Source: Arthrobacter sp. cf158
GTDB taxonomy: Bacteria > Actinomycetota > Actinomycetes > Actinomycetales > Micrococcaceae
DNA length: 64,000 nt
Reading direction: 5' to 3'
NCBI RefSeq assembly: GCF_900106835.1
Contig: NZ_FNNR01000003.1
Span: 444,381-508,380, forward strand
Below are positions 51,827-62,320 of this stretch, piece by piece; the first letter of the stretch is position 1, and each line of letters starts with the position of its first letter. The notes under the pieces are model-generated. The model searched no databases. It worked only from the letters and a program-made list of their open reading frames with translations, and had not been told where the DNA came from. The position numbers and the translations under genes are program-made.

Positions 51827-54800
51827 ATGAACTCCCCTATCCCCGCCTCCCCTGACCAGCCCGGCATCCCGGCGAACCAGGCACCAGCCCGGATGGGTTT
51901 ATCTGCCGCACAACGGGGAATTTGGTACGCGCAGAAGTTGGCGCACAGCAGCCCCATGTACCAGATCGGGCAGTTCATCGAAATTTCCGGCCCCTTGGAT
52001 GTTTCCCGGCTGGAAGCGGCCGTGGCCCGAGCAGTCTCAGAGACTCCGGCACTGAACCTGGCGTTCGGTGAGGACGACGAAGGTCCGTTTCAGTACGCCA
52101 AGGCCATGGAAGCCGCGGTGCAGTTCACCGATCTCAGTGGTTGCGGCGGCGAAGCAACGCGAGAAGAGACCGCACGCGGGCTGATGGACACGGACATGGC
52201 GCAGGCACGCAGCGCGGAAGACGGCGGACTGCTCCACACAGAGGTCATCAGGCTCTCCGAGAACCGGCATTTCTTTTACCAGCGCGTCCATCATCTGCTT
52301 CTGGACGGCTACTCCGCGGTGCTGGTATTGCGCCGCGTCGCCGCGGTCTACGAGGCTCTGGGCACCGCCAAGGAAGCCGGCGAAAACACAACCCCGGATT
52401 TTGCTGCTCTGGATGAACTGATTGAGGACGATCACGACTATCAGGACTCGGCAGCGGCTTCAGCCGACGCAGCCTATTGGGCTGCAGAACTGGACGGACA
52501 ACCAACCCCGGCCGGGCTGGCGGGCCGCCCCACGGGAACGGCAGAGGCTTTGCTGCGATCAACCCGGACGCTGCCCCCGTCCGCGGTGGACGCACTCCAG
52601 ACGGCACCCGGAAGTGCGCCGGCGTTAATCCTTACGGCAGTGTCCTTGTATCTGCACCGGATGACCGGTGAACAGCACGTGTCGCTGGCGCTCCCCGTGA
52701 CAGCACGTCGCGGGAAGCTGGCCAAGACCACACCGTCCATGCTGTCCAACATTGTCCCCATCCGGCTGGACATCAGTCCCGGAGCCACCGTCCAGGACAT
52801 GGTGGCCGCTACGGGCGGCAAGCTGCGCGGAGCCCTGATCCACCAGCGGACCCGCTACGAAACCATGACCGGACAGGGCAGCTACCTGGGTCCATCGGTG
52901 AATATCCTTCCGGTTCTGGACGACATCGCTTTCGGCGAAGCCACCGGCACCATGCACATCCTCTCCACGGGCCCCATTGATGACCTGTCCGTCATTGTCC
53001 ATGGGCTCGGGAACAACGCCTCCGACGGCGTAACAGTGCAGTTCGCCGCCAATGCCGGCCTCTACACCCAAGCCGGCTTGGATAAGCACCTGACGCGCTT
53101 TGTCCGGCTTCTTGGTGAGCTTCTGTCCAACCCGGAAGATCCGACGGCGGCACTGTCAGTAACGTCGACGTCGGAGGAGCAGTCCCTGCTCGCTGAGGGA
53201 GACGCCGCATCAATGGACCTCCCTGGCCACACCGTTGTTGAGGAGCTCCAAACCGCAGCCTCAGCCGCACCTGAAAGAACTGCCGTTGTGGCCGCCGACG
53301 GTCGCCTGAGCTTTGCCGAGCTGGAAAAGCGCTCCAACCAACTCTCACGTTTCCTCCGCGAGCGCGGCGCCAAGCCTGGGGCCACTATTGCCGTCCGGCT
53401 GGACCGGAGCGTTCTGCTGCCGGTTGCTATCCTGGCCATCCTGAAAGCAGGTGCAGCTTATGTTCCCCTGGATCCGGACTATCCGGCGGGGCGCGTGGAA
53501 GGCATGCTGGAAGACGCAGCACCGGTCCTTCTTCTGACAGAGACAGCCTTGAATGAGGACAGTGACCAAGGACGGCCGCGGACCAGTGTGCCTGTGACGG
53601 TACTGGATTCCAGTGTGGTCGCGGCTGAGTTGGACAGCAAGGACCCGGCCCCGCCGGCACCCGTGGCCGGCCAGCATGATCTTGCGTACGTGATTTTCAC
53701 GTCCGGCTCCACCGGCCGCCCCAAAGGCGTGGGTGTGGAACACCTGGCCCTCTTGAACCTGCTGACCTCGCATCGGGACAGGATTTTTGATCCTGCCGCG
53801 TCACGGCTGGGCCGCCGCCTCCGGGTAGCCCACACCGCGGGACTGTCATTCGACGCCTCCTGGGATCCCATCCTGTGGCTCCTCGCTGGACATGAATTGC
53901 ACATGGTGGACAACCAAACGCGGCGCGATCCCGAAGCACTGAGCTCATTCCTGGCCAGGGAACGCATCGATTCGATCGAAACCACGCCGTCGTTTGCCAA
54001 GGCCCTGCTGGCCGGCGGTCTCTTCGACCAGGACGCCCACCCCTCCGTGGTGGCTCTGGGAGGAGAAGCCGTGGACCCTGCAACGTGGCGCGAGTTGGCC
54101 ACGCATGAGGGCGTAGTGGCCTACAACTTCTACGGTCCCACCGAAACCACCGTGGACTCACTGACCGCTGTGATGGAACCCGGCACGGATGTCACTCTGG
54201 GAGGATCCGTGGCCAACAGCCGGCACTACATCCTTGACTCGGGGCTTAATCCGGTCCCCAACAATGCCATCGGGGAGCTGTACGTGGCGGGGCCCAACCT
54301 CGCGCGCGGGTACCTCGACCAGCCCGGGCTCAGCGCCGGTAAGTTCGTGGCCGATCCCTTTGCGCTGGACGGCTCGCGCATGTACCGCACGGGAGATGTG
54401 GTGCGTCGCTTGGACGACGGGACCCTGCAATTCCTTGGCCGGATGGACCAGCAAGTGAAGATCCGGGGATTCCGGATTGAGCTGGCTGAGATCGAAGAGG
54501 TCCTCCGCGGTATGGAAGGGGTAGCCCAGGCAGCCGTGACCGTGAGCAAGAACAAGGCCGGCTATGACCAGCTGCTCGCCTACGTCACCCCTTCGCATCC
54601 TGGGCAAGGATTCGACGGCGGCGCCTTGGACTCCGCCGCTATCCGCAAAGAGGCCCGACGGACCCTGCCTGACTACATGGTGCCCGCCGCAGTCATTGCC
54701 ATCGATTCCATACCCCTGACAGCAAACGGCAAGCTGGACACCCGCGCCCTGCCCACGCCGGAACCGGAGGCTGAGACCACGGCACCGCGCACACCGGCCG

Positions 54801-57800
54801 AACGCGTGGTGGCTGACGCTTTCCGCGAGATTCTGGGCCTGGAAGCCGTTGGCCTGGAGGACGACTTCTTTGAGCTGGGCGGCCACTCGCTGCTGGCCAC
54901 ACGGCTCGCGGCGCACCTTAGGGACGCCACGGGTTCAGCCCCCGCCCTCCGAACCATCTTCGAAGAGCCCACTGTAGCGGGGCTCGCGGCGGCATTGGAA
55001 AGCGACGGAGCAGCTACTCCTGTACTGGGTCCCAGGGTGCGCCCAGCCAACATCCCGCTGTCCTTCGCCCAGCGCCGGCTTTGGTTCCTGAACCGTCTGG
55101 ACCACCAGTCGGGTGCCTACAACATCCCCATCGTGCTGACATTGAAGGGCCCCTTGGAAGTGGGTGCCCTGGAAGGTGCGCTCGCGGACATCGTGGACCG
55201 GCACGAAGCGCTGCGCACCGTTCTCCCCTTGTCCGACGGTGAACCGCGCCAGGAAATCCTGCCGCCGGGGATCATGCCCGCCAAACTCCTGGCTGTACAG
55301 TGCGAGGCGGGGAACCTGGACCGGGCCGTGCAGGCAGAGACCCAGCGCGGCTTCGACATCACCCGGGAGCTCCCGCTGCGGACGGTTTTGTTCCAACTGG
55401 CGCCGGACCACCACGTCCTCGCCATCACGTTGCACCATGTGGCCGCCGATGGCTGGTCCCTGGCACCGTTGGCCCGTGACCTCTCCGAGGCCTACACGGC
55501 GCGGCTGAACGGAACGGCAGCCCCTTCCAACGGGCTGCCCGTCCAATACGCCGATTACACCCTGTGGCAGCGTGAAGCCCTGGGACAGGAAGAGGACCCT
55601 TCCAGTCCCATTTCACGGCAACTGGAATTCTGGTCCCGCGAGCTAAAGGGATCCCCGGAGGAGCTCCAACTGCCCTACGACTTCCCGCGCGGAACCCGCG
55701 AAGGCGAGCTCCCGGCGTCGTCGATTCCTCTGAATCTGGACGCACGCACCACTGCGGGCCTGCACTCTCTGGCGAGGAAGCAGAATGCGAGCCTTTTCAT
55801 GGTGCTGCAGGCGGCGCTTGCCGCGCTGCTGACTAAGTCGGGCGCCGGAGAAGACATCCCGCTGGGCACACCGGTGGCGGGCCGGACCGACACACAGCTC
55901 AACGAACTGGTGGGCTTCTTCGTCAACACCCTGGTGCTGCGGACCAACACGTCCGGCAACCCCACCGCATCCGAGCTGGTGGAAAGCGTCCGGTACACCA
56001 ACCTGCACGCTTACGGGAACCAGGACGCCCCTTTCGAGCGCGTTGTGGAAGAACTCAACCCGACACGTTCGCGCCACCGCCATCCCCTGTTCCAGGTGGT
56101 ACTGACGCTGCAAAATACCACCGACCCCTCGCTGTCCATGGAAGGCCTGGAAGCCACTGCGGACATGGGGAGGGAACCGGGCGGGGCAAAGTTCGACCTC
56201 CTCCTGGATCTTGCCGAAACAGCCAACGCCGGCATTTCCGGCTCACTCGCCTATGACCCGGCACTGTTTAGCCGGAATACCGTGGAGCGGCTGGCTGAAG
56301 GGTTCGCACTGGTTGCCGGGCAGTTTGCCGACCACCCGGGCGTGACGCTGGACCGGTTGCGCATTCAGAACCCACGCCAGCATGCAGAAGTCCTGGCACA
56401 CAGCGCCGCCACATTACTCGACGTTCCGTGGCCCACCATTCTGGACGCCTTCGCGCAGACTGCAGCTAAACATGCATCCCGCACTGCAGTGGTGGCTGAA
56501 GGAACGTCCTGGAGCTTCGATCAGCTCCGGGGCCGGGTTGAAATGATCGCCAAGGGGCTCGCGGCCTGCGGTGTACGCACGGGTGACCGCGTGGCCGTGG
56601 CCATCCCACGATCAGCGGACGTAGTCGCCGCTGCCCTCGGCGTGCTTGCTGCCGGTGCCGTGTACATACCGATCGATCTCGCCTACCCCTCGGAACGGAT
56701 CAGGATGATCCTGGAGGACAGCAGCCCGGCGGTAGTGATCGTTCATGGCCAGGCGGGTACCGGCGTCGAACCTTCCAAGGCGGTGACTCTTGCCAGCCTG
56801 CTGGCGGCCGGCGCAACTGGCCCCGGGACCGGTTCGGCGGAGTGCGCCCCCGGCGACCTCGCCTACGTGCTGTACACCTCGGGTTCCACCGGACGGCCCA
56901 AGGGCGTTGCCGTGACTCACGGAGCCCTGGCCAATCTTTACGCACACCATCACCGCGCCCTGTTTGCTCCGCGCTTCGCAGCGGACCAGGAGAAACCTGT
57001 TGCCGTGGCACACATCGCCGGGTTGGGTTTCGATGCGGCTTGGGATCCCATGCTCTGGATGGTGGCGGGCGGCGAGCTGCACATGGTGTCCGATGCGGAG
57101 CGCGGCGACGCCGAAGACCTCAGCCGCTACTGCCTCCAGCACGGCATAGGCGTCTTGGAAACAACCCCCTCGTTTGCAGCGCACTTGCTGCAGTTCGGCC
57201 TCCTTGCCCAGCACCGCGATCAGCCTTTGATCCTTGCCCTGGGCGGCGAGCCCGTATCCGGTGCCCTCTGGGAACGCCTGGCTTCCGATCCTTCCGTGCA
57301 AGCGTTGAACTTCTACGGCCCCACCGAGTTCACTGTTGATTCGGTGATGGCGGACATCGTCGGAGCCAAGCCAGTGATTGGCAGACCCGCCGGAAACACG
57401 TCTGCGTGGGTGCTGGATGCTTACCTGCAACCGGTTCCCGCAGGGGTTCCCGGAGAGCTGTACCTGGCAGGCGACGGGATGGCGCAGGGATACGACCAGC
57501 GTCCTGACGAGACAGCTTCGCGTTTTGTGGCCAATCCCTTCACTGAGGATGGAAGCCGCATGTACCGCACTGGCGATCTGGTGAGGCGTGACGCCACAGG
57601 TGTGCTGGAATTCCTTTCCCGGACCGACGACCAGGTCAAGGTCCGCGGATTCCGGATCGAACTGGGTGAGGTGGAGTCTGCCCTGTCCAGCCATCCGGAT
57701 GTGCAGCACGTTGTTGCTGTCACCGATGGCGATCCGGCCCAGAGAATCGTCGCCTATGTGGTGGGTGATGTGGACCCCGCTGAACTACGGACGCACGCGG

Positions 57801-60800
57801 CCAACAAGCTGCCCGGCTACATGGTGCCCGCCCTGATCATGCCCATTCCGGTTATTCCGTTGACCTCCCACGGAAAGCTGGACCGCAAAGCGCTTCCGAC
57901 GCCCGCGGCATTGGGTGCAGGTGAAGGAACGGCCCCGTCCACTCCCGAAGAGCACGTCATGGCCGGCATATTCGGTGAGGTTCTCGGGCTGGCGACGGTC
58001 GCCATGGATGATGACTTCTTCCTGCTGGGGGGACACTCTCTCTTGGCGATCACCATCATGGGAAAGATCCGGGAAGCCTTTGGCGCTGCCCTTCCGCTGC
58101 GTACACTCTTCGATCGACCAACTCCCGGGGCGCTGTTGGGAGCGATCTCCTCCGGACGGTCGGCAGGTTTTACGCCCGACGACGGCCGGGCGGCTCCCGC
58201 TGGCCCCGGCCAGGTAACCGGCCCCACCCTCGTGGAGTGGCTGGCAACCGGCACGGCAAGCCGCCATGAGAGCCCTGCCCTGTCCTTCGCCCAGCAACGC
58301 ATGTGGTTCCTCAACCAGCTGGATCCAGGCTCCGCCGACTACAACATCTCACTGGCCGCCCAGCTGGAAGGCGAAGTGGATGAGCAGGCCCTGTCCACCG
58401 CCGTCGACGCTCTGGTGGCCAGGCACGAGGTCCTGCGGACCAGCTACCCGGCAACTGCCGGCACCCCCCACCAACTGGTCCACCCTGCGGGGGAAGCGCG
58501 GGGACTGCTGCGGATCATCCCGGTGGGCAGCGAGGAAATGCAAGCCTCCATCCTGGCCGGGGAAGCCCGCAAGGGCTTCGACGTCACCACCGATCTTCCC
58601 CTGCGCGCGATGCTGCTGCGCCGCGGTGACGGCCACCAGCCTGTATGGATCCTTCAGCTGGTGATCCACCACATTGCCAGCGACGGCGCGTCCCTCGCTC
58701 CCCTTGCCCGGGACTTGTCCGAGGCTTATTCGGCAGCTGTGACCGGCAGCGGGGGCAGCCTTGCTCCGCTCAGCCTTCAGTACGCAGACTTCAGCTCGTG
58801 GCAGCAGGAAGTTCTGGGGGCCGCCGGGGTTGCAGACAGCAAGGTCCGGTTCTGGGAGGAATCCTTGGCAGGCATTCCCACTGAGCTCACACTTCCAGCC
58901 GATCAGCGCCGTCCACGCGAGGCCCGTCAACCCGGCAAACAGCGTGCCTTCGAGCTCAGCGGGGAAACTTTGGAGTCCTTGAACTCCTTGGCAGCCACCT
59001 CCAACGCAAGCCTGTTCATGACGTTCCACGGCGTCCTGGCCGGATTCCTGAACCGCCTGGGGGCCGGCGATGACATAGTCATCGGCTCACCCACGGCAGG
59101 GCGCACGGACCCGGCCTTGAAGGACCTGGTGGGATTCTTCGTCAACACCCTGCCGCTGCGGATCAGTGCCGCTGGTTCTCCCTCTGTGCGTACCATGGTT
59201 GACCGCGCCCGAACCAGCGTGCTGGCGGCTTTCGATCATGACGACGTCCCTTTTGAACGGCTGGTGGAGGTACTGAACCCCGAGCGGGAGCTGGGACGGC
59301 ACCCGCTGTTCCAAACCATGCTGACGGTGGACAGCTCCCCCGCATCCCTTCCGGACTTACCCGGTGCTACCGTCACTGCGCTGCCGGAAAACGGCTCGGG
59401 CGAGGCGAAGTTTGATCTCTCCTTCACGTTCCGTCCCGGCGCCTCCGGTCTTTCAGCCACGCTGGAGTACAACGCGGCAATGTTCCAGGACGCCACCATC
59501 GAACGCCTCGTGAGGACCCTGATACGTTTCGTGGAGCGGGCTGCCGCTGATCCGGAGACTCCTGTTGCGGAGGTGCCGCTGCTTGAATCTGAGGAAGCCG
59601 CCGCGTTGACGGGGCTGACAGCGGGACGGCGATCCGCCGTCGGGAATCATCCGGAAGAGCCCGACGGCGTCCTGGCCGTCTTCGCTGCCAGCGTCCAGTC
59701 CGCCCCGGACTCCGTAGCGCTGGTCAGTGGTGACAGCAAGGTCACTTTTGCTGAGCTGGCCGACTCTGTGCGCCGTGTGGCGGCAGGACTCCAGACGCAG
59801 GGAGCGGCCACGGGCGATGTTGTCTCCGTGTTCCTTCCCAGGTCCACCGGAACCATCCAGGTTTTGCTGGGCGTCGTTGCGGCCAGTGCGGTGTACAACC
59901 CGATCGATACGGAATACCCGGACGACCGGGTGGTAGCCATCCTGGAGGACGCCGTGCCCTCGGTGGTGGTCAGCATCGGGCGGGAAGCAGACCGCATGGC
60001 TGCGCTGCTGTCCACGGTGGCTGCCCGGAACCCGGATCGTGCGGTTCCGCGCCTGGTTTTGCTGCCCGAACTCCTTGGGACAGCTGCGGGCAACGGGCCT
60101 GGCTCCGTCCCGGAACTCAGCGAGCGCCAGCCTGCAGGACGCGATCTGGCCTACGTCATGTTTACCTCTGGCTCCACGGGGAGGCCCAAGGGGGTGGAGG
60201 TAAGCCATGGCGCCCTGGCAGCCCTGCTGGAATCGCATAGTGAGACCCTCTTCGCGGGACTGGAGCCCCACACCACGGGAGTCCAGCAAAGGGTGGCCCA
60301 CACCACCGGAGTCGGATTTGATGCATCCTGGGATCCCATCCTGTGGATGGTTGCCGGGCATCAGCTTCACATGGTGGGCGAGGATATGCGGCGGGACCCT
60401 GCCGCACTGGCAGGCTACTTCGAAGAACACCGGATCAGCGTCTGGGAAACTACGCCCGGGTACGCGAGGCATTTGTTGAGCGAGCCGGCGTTCACCCGGG
60501 TGCTGGACGGAAGCGGCCCGGATTCCACCTTCAGCCTTGCTCTGGGTGGCGAAGCCTTCGATCCCGCCCTGTGGGACGCACTTTCCGCCAAGGACAACAT
60601 CACTGCCTGGAACCTTTACGGTCCTACGGAAGCCGCGGTGGACACAGTGATGGCACGGGTTAAGGATTACACCGCCCCGGTGCTGGGAGCTGCCACCTCC
60701 CGGACCGCACTGTATGTTCTTGACCCCTTGCTGCAGCCAGCGTTGCCAGGTGTTTCCGGCGAGCTCTACATCGCAGGCGGGCAGCTGGCCAACGGCTACA

Positions 60801-62314
60801 GGGGCCAGCCGGGGCTGACGGCTGAACGCTTTGTGGCCGACCCCTTCAGCGCCGACGGCGGGCGCATGTACCGCACCGGTGACGTGGTGGTGCGGCACGC
60901 GGACGGGAGCATCGTCTTCTCCGGACGCAACGACGATCAACTTAAGATCCGTGGCTTCCGCGTGGAACCCGGTGAAGTGGAACAGGCAGCCATTTCAGCT
61001 GCGGACGTCCAAGCGGCCGTGGTGCGGGCAGTGCCGTCCGGAGACACAGTGCGGCTGGTGGCGTGGGTGGTTCCCAAGGGTCGCGCAGGCATCGGAGGTT
61101 CTGATGCCATGGCGGCACTTACCGAAGGCGTCCGCGCTCATCTGCGGATGCTGCTGCCCGATTACATGGTGCCCGCAGTTGTGGTGGCGGTCGAGGAGAT
61201 CCCCCTGACGCACCACGGCAAGGTGGACTTTGCTGCCTTGCCGGAACCGGACAGCGCGCCGCGCACGTCCGGCAAGGTTCCACGGACTCCCCGGGAGCAG
61301 ACGGCGGCCGCAATCTTCGCGGACGTGTTGTCCCTGGACAAGGCGGGGGTGGATGAGTCGTTCTTCGAACTGGGCGGGCATTCATTCCTGGCGCAACCGT
61401 TGATTGCCCGAATCAATGCAGCGTTGGGTGTATCGCTGCAGGTGCAGGCCTTGTTCCGCGCTCCCACAGTGGAGGGGCTTCTGGCTGAGGCCGATCGTGG
61501 CGTGGAGGACGGCGCAGCGGAAAGCCTGCGCCAGGTTCTTCCCCTGCGCACCAGCGGCACCAAAGCGCCGCTGTTCGCTGTCCATCCGGCGTCGGGTATC
61601 GCGTGGGGCTACGCCTCAATGCTGGGTTTGCTGGATCCGGAGCGGCCCCTGATCGGCCTGCAGATGCCAGGCATGGAGCCGGGCGCCACCCACGCAGTCA
61701 CTGCGCTGGACCTTACGGAACTCGCGGACAGTTACATTGACCGCATCAAGTCCGTTCAACCGGCCGGCCCCTATCATCTTCTTGGCTGGTCCTTTGGCGG
61801 GCATTTGGTCCACCGCCTGGCTACCCGGCTCCAGGACCTCGGCGATGAGGTTGCGTCACTGGCCATCCTCGACGCGTTCCCCGGAAACCAGGAGAACAAT
61901 GATGACGTAGGTGCGGGAGCCGGAATTTGGGCTGCCTACCTCGAGGCGCAGGGCTATGACCTGGACGAGTCCGATCACGAGTATCTTGACGGCGCCAAGG
62001 CCCAGGAGATCCTCCGCAGGAACCACAACCCGCTGGGCACCGTTCCGCTGGACGCTGTGCAAGCCATGGTGGAGAACTTCCCCGTGCTGGCGCGGCTGAT
62101 CAGGGAACAGGAACCGGCAGTTTTCGACGGCGACCTGCTGCTTTTCCGCGCCACTGCTGACGTTCCTGAGGGGACACCGGGAGCCGAGGCCTGGGCGCCC
62201 TACGTCACCGGGAGCATTACAGACATTGAGGTGCCGGACAGGCATTCCCGGATATTAAGTGACGCAGCTCTCCCCGTAATCATGCCTGCCTTGGCCATCC
62301 AGCTTGGGGGCTGA
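51827..62314 (+). CDS. Trimodular nonribosomal peptide synthetase C-A-T-C-A-T-C-A-T-TE, EntF/DhbF-like
   Basis: The product has 3,495 residues, with AGAAGGA before the ATG. C1 has HHLLLDG at ~154 and the N-terminal SAAQRGIWYAQKL style of EntF/DhbF starter C domains. A1 core SGSTGRPKG is at ~625, and T1 GGHS has its pantetheine Ser at 1021. C2 HHVAADG is at 1203, A2 at ~1683 and T2 Ser at 2071. C3 HHIASDG is at 2281, A3 at ~2779 and T3 Ser at 3186. TE has GWSFGG (Ser 3322), Asp 3349 and His 3473, with VHPASGIAWGY like EntF. All A domains share a FDASWDP-like segment, and their hand-aligned codes are nearly the same (DA-W/D-TAGFVDK, F to L in A3). No epimerase domain. C1 needs a donor carrier protein supplied in trans. 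The product is probably a catecholate or other acyl-tripeptide siderophore, but the residue identity is uncertain. Confidence 0.95.
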   Translation: MNSPIPASPDQPGIPANQAPARMGLSAAQRGIWYAQKLAHSSPMYQIGQFIEISGPLDVSRLEAAVARAVSETPALNLAFGEDDEGPFQYAKAMEAAVQFTDLSGCGGEATREETARGLMDTDMAQARSAEDGGLLHTEVIRLSENRHFFYQRVHHLLLDGYSAVLVLRRVAAVYEALGTAKEAGENTTPDFAALDELIEDDHDYQDSAAASADAAYWAAELDGQPTPAGLAGRPTGTAEALLRSTRTLPPSAVDALQTAPGSAPALILTAVSLYLHRMTGEQHVSLALPVTARRGKLAKTTPSMLSNIVPIRLDISPGATVQDMVAATGGKLRGALIHQRTRYETMTGQGSYLGPSVNILPVLDDIAFGEATGTMHILSTGPIDDLSVIVHGLGNNASDGVTVQFAANAGLYTQAGLDKHLTRFVRLLGELLSNPEDPTAALSVTSTSEEQSLLAEGDAASMDLPGHTVVEELQTAASAAPERTAVVAADGRLSFAELEKRSNQLSRFLRERGAKPGATIAVRLDRSVLLPVAILAILKAGAAYVPLDPDYPAGRVEGMLEDAAPVLLLTETALNEDSDQGRPRTSVPVTVLDSSVVAAELDSKDPAPPAPVAGQHDLAYVIFTSGSTGRPKGVGVEHLALLNLLTSHRDRIFDPAASRLGRRLRVAHTAGLSFDASWDPILWLLAGHELHMVDNQTRRDPEALSSFLARERIDSIETTPSFAKALLAGGLFDQDAHPSVVALGGEAVDPATWRELATHEGVVAYNFYGPTETTVDSLTAVMEPGTDVTLGGSVANSRHYILDSGLNPVPNNAIGELYVAGPNLARGYLDQPGLSAGKFVADPFALDGSRMYRTGDVVRRLDDGTLQFLGRMDQQVKIRGFRIELAEIEEVLRGMEGVAQAAVTVSKNKAGYDQLLAYVTPSHPGQGFDGGALDSAAIRKEARRTLPDYMVPAAVIAIDSIPLTANGKLDTRALPTPEPEAETTAPRTPAERVVADAFREILGLEAVGLEDDFFELGGHSLLATRLAAHLRDATGSAPALRTIFEEPTVAGLAAALESDGAATPVLGPRVRPANIPLSFAQRRLWFLNRLDHQSGAYNIPIVLTLKGPLEVGALEGALADIVDRHEALRTVLPLSDGEPRQEILPPGIMPAKLLAVQCEAGNLDRAVQAETQRGFDITRELPLRTVLFQLAPDHHVLAITLHHVAADGWSLAPLARDLSEAYTARLNGTAAPSNGLPVQYADYTLWQREALGQEEDPSSPISRQLEFWSRELKGSPEELQLPYDFPRGTREGELPASSIPLNLDARTTAGLHSLARKQNASLFMVLQAALAALLTKSGAGEDIPLGTPVAGRTDTQLNELVGFFVNTLVLRTNTSGNPTASELVESVRYTNLHAYGNQDAPFERVVEELNPTRSRHRHPLFQVVLTLQNTTDPSLSMEGLEATADMGREPGGAKFDLLLDLAETANAGISGSLAYDPALFSRNTVERLAEGFALVAGQFADHPGVTLDRLRIQNPRQHAEVLAHSAATLLDVPWPTILDAFAQTAAKHASRTAVVAEGTSWSFDQLRGRVEMIAKGLAACGVRTGDRVAVAIPRSADVVAAALGVLAAGAVYIPIDLAYPSERIRMILEDSSPAVVIVHGQAGTGVEPSKAVTLASLLAAGATGPGTGSAECAPGDLAYVLYTSGSTGRPKGVAVTHGALANLYAHHHRALFAPRFAADQEKPVAVAHIAGLGFDAAWDPMLWMVAGGELHMVSDAERGDAEDLSRYCLQHGIGVLETTPSFAAHLLQFGLLAQHRDQPLILALGGEPVSGALWERLASDPSVQALNFYGPTEFTVDSVMADIVGAKPVIGRPAGNTSAWVLDAYLQPVPAGVPGELYLAGDGMAQGYDQRPDETASRFVANPFTEDGSRMYRTGDLVRRDATGVLEFLSRTDDQVKVRGFRIELGEVESALSSHPDVQHVVAVTDGDPAQRIVAYVVGDVDPAELRTHAANKLPGYMVPALIMPIPVIPLTSHGKLDRKALPTPAALGAGEGTAPSTPEEHVMAGIFGEVLGLATVAMDDDFFLLGGHSLLAITIMGKIREAFGAALPLRTLFDRPTPGALLGAISSGRSAGFTPDDGRAAPAGPGQVTGPTLVEWLATGTASRHESPALSFAQQRMWFLNQLDPGSADYNISLAAQLEGEVDEQALSTAVDALVARHEVLRTSYPATAGTPHQLVHPAGEARGLLRIIPVGSEEMQASILAGEARKGFDVTTDLPLRAMLLRRGDGHQPVWILQLVIHHIASDGASLAPLARDLSEAYSAAVTGSGGSLAPLSLQYADFSSWQQEVLGAAGVADSKVRFWEESLAGIPTELTLPADQRRPREARQPGKQRAFELSGETLESLNSLAATSNASLFMTFHGVLAGFLNRLGAGDDIVIGSPTAGRTDPALKDLVGFFVNTLPLRISAAGSPSVRTMVDRARTSVLAAFDHDDVPFERLVEVLNPERELGRHPLFQTMLTVDSSPASLPDLPGATVTALPENGSGEAKFDLSFTFRPGASGLSATLEYNAAMFQDATIERLVRTLIRFVERAAADPETPVAEVPLLESEEAAALTGLTAGRRSAVGNHPEEPDGVLAVFAASVQSAPDSVALVSGDSKVTFAELADSVRRVAAGLQTQGAATGDVVSVFLPRSTGTIQVLLGVVAASAVYNPIDTEYPDDRVVAILEDAVPSVVVSIGREADRMAALLSTVAARNPDRAVPRLVLLPELLGTAAGNGPGSVPELSERQPAGRDLAYVMFTSGSTGRPKGVEVSHGALAALLESHSETLFAGLEPHTTGVQQRVAHTTGVGFDASWDPILWMVAGHQLHMVGEDMRRDPAALAGYFEEHRISVWETTPGYARHLLSEPAFTRVLDGSGPDSTFSLALGGEAFDPALWDALSAKDNITAWNLYGPTEAAVDTVMARVKDYTAPVLGAATSRTALYVLDPLLQPALPGVSGELYIAGGQLANGYRGQPGLTAERFVADPFSADGGRMYRTGDVVVRHADGSIVFSGRNDDQLKIRGFRVEPGEVEQAAISAADVQAAVVRAVPSGDTVRLVAWVVPKGRAGIGGSDAMAALTEGVRAHLRMLLPDYMVPAVVVAVEEIPLTHHGKVDFAALPEPDSAPRTSGKVPRTPREQTAAAIFADVLSLDKAGVDESFFELGGHSFLAQPLIARINAALGVSLQVQALFRAPTVEGLLAEADRGVEDGAAESLRQVLPLRTSGTKAPLFAVHPASGIAWGYASMLGLLDPERPLIGLQMPGMEPGATHAVTALDLTELADSYIDRIKSVQPAGPYHLLGWSFGGHLVHRLATRLQDLGDEVASLAILDAFPGNQENNDDVGAGAGIWAAYLEAQGYDLDESDHEYLDGAKAQEILRRNHNPLGTVPLDAVQAMVENFPVLARLIREQEPAVFDGDLLLFRATADVPEGTPGAEAWAPYVTGSITDIEVPDRHSRILSDAALPVIMPALAIQLGG

Positions 62315-62320
62315 GTCCGA

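Noticed and set aside
59453..60940. 495-codon minus-strand open frame inside the NRPS gene
   Set aside because: It is antisense to A3. The repeated presence of similar antisense frames opposite A1 and A2 reflects the shared A-domain sequence, not a gene.
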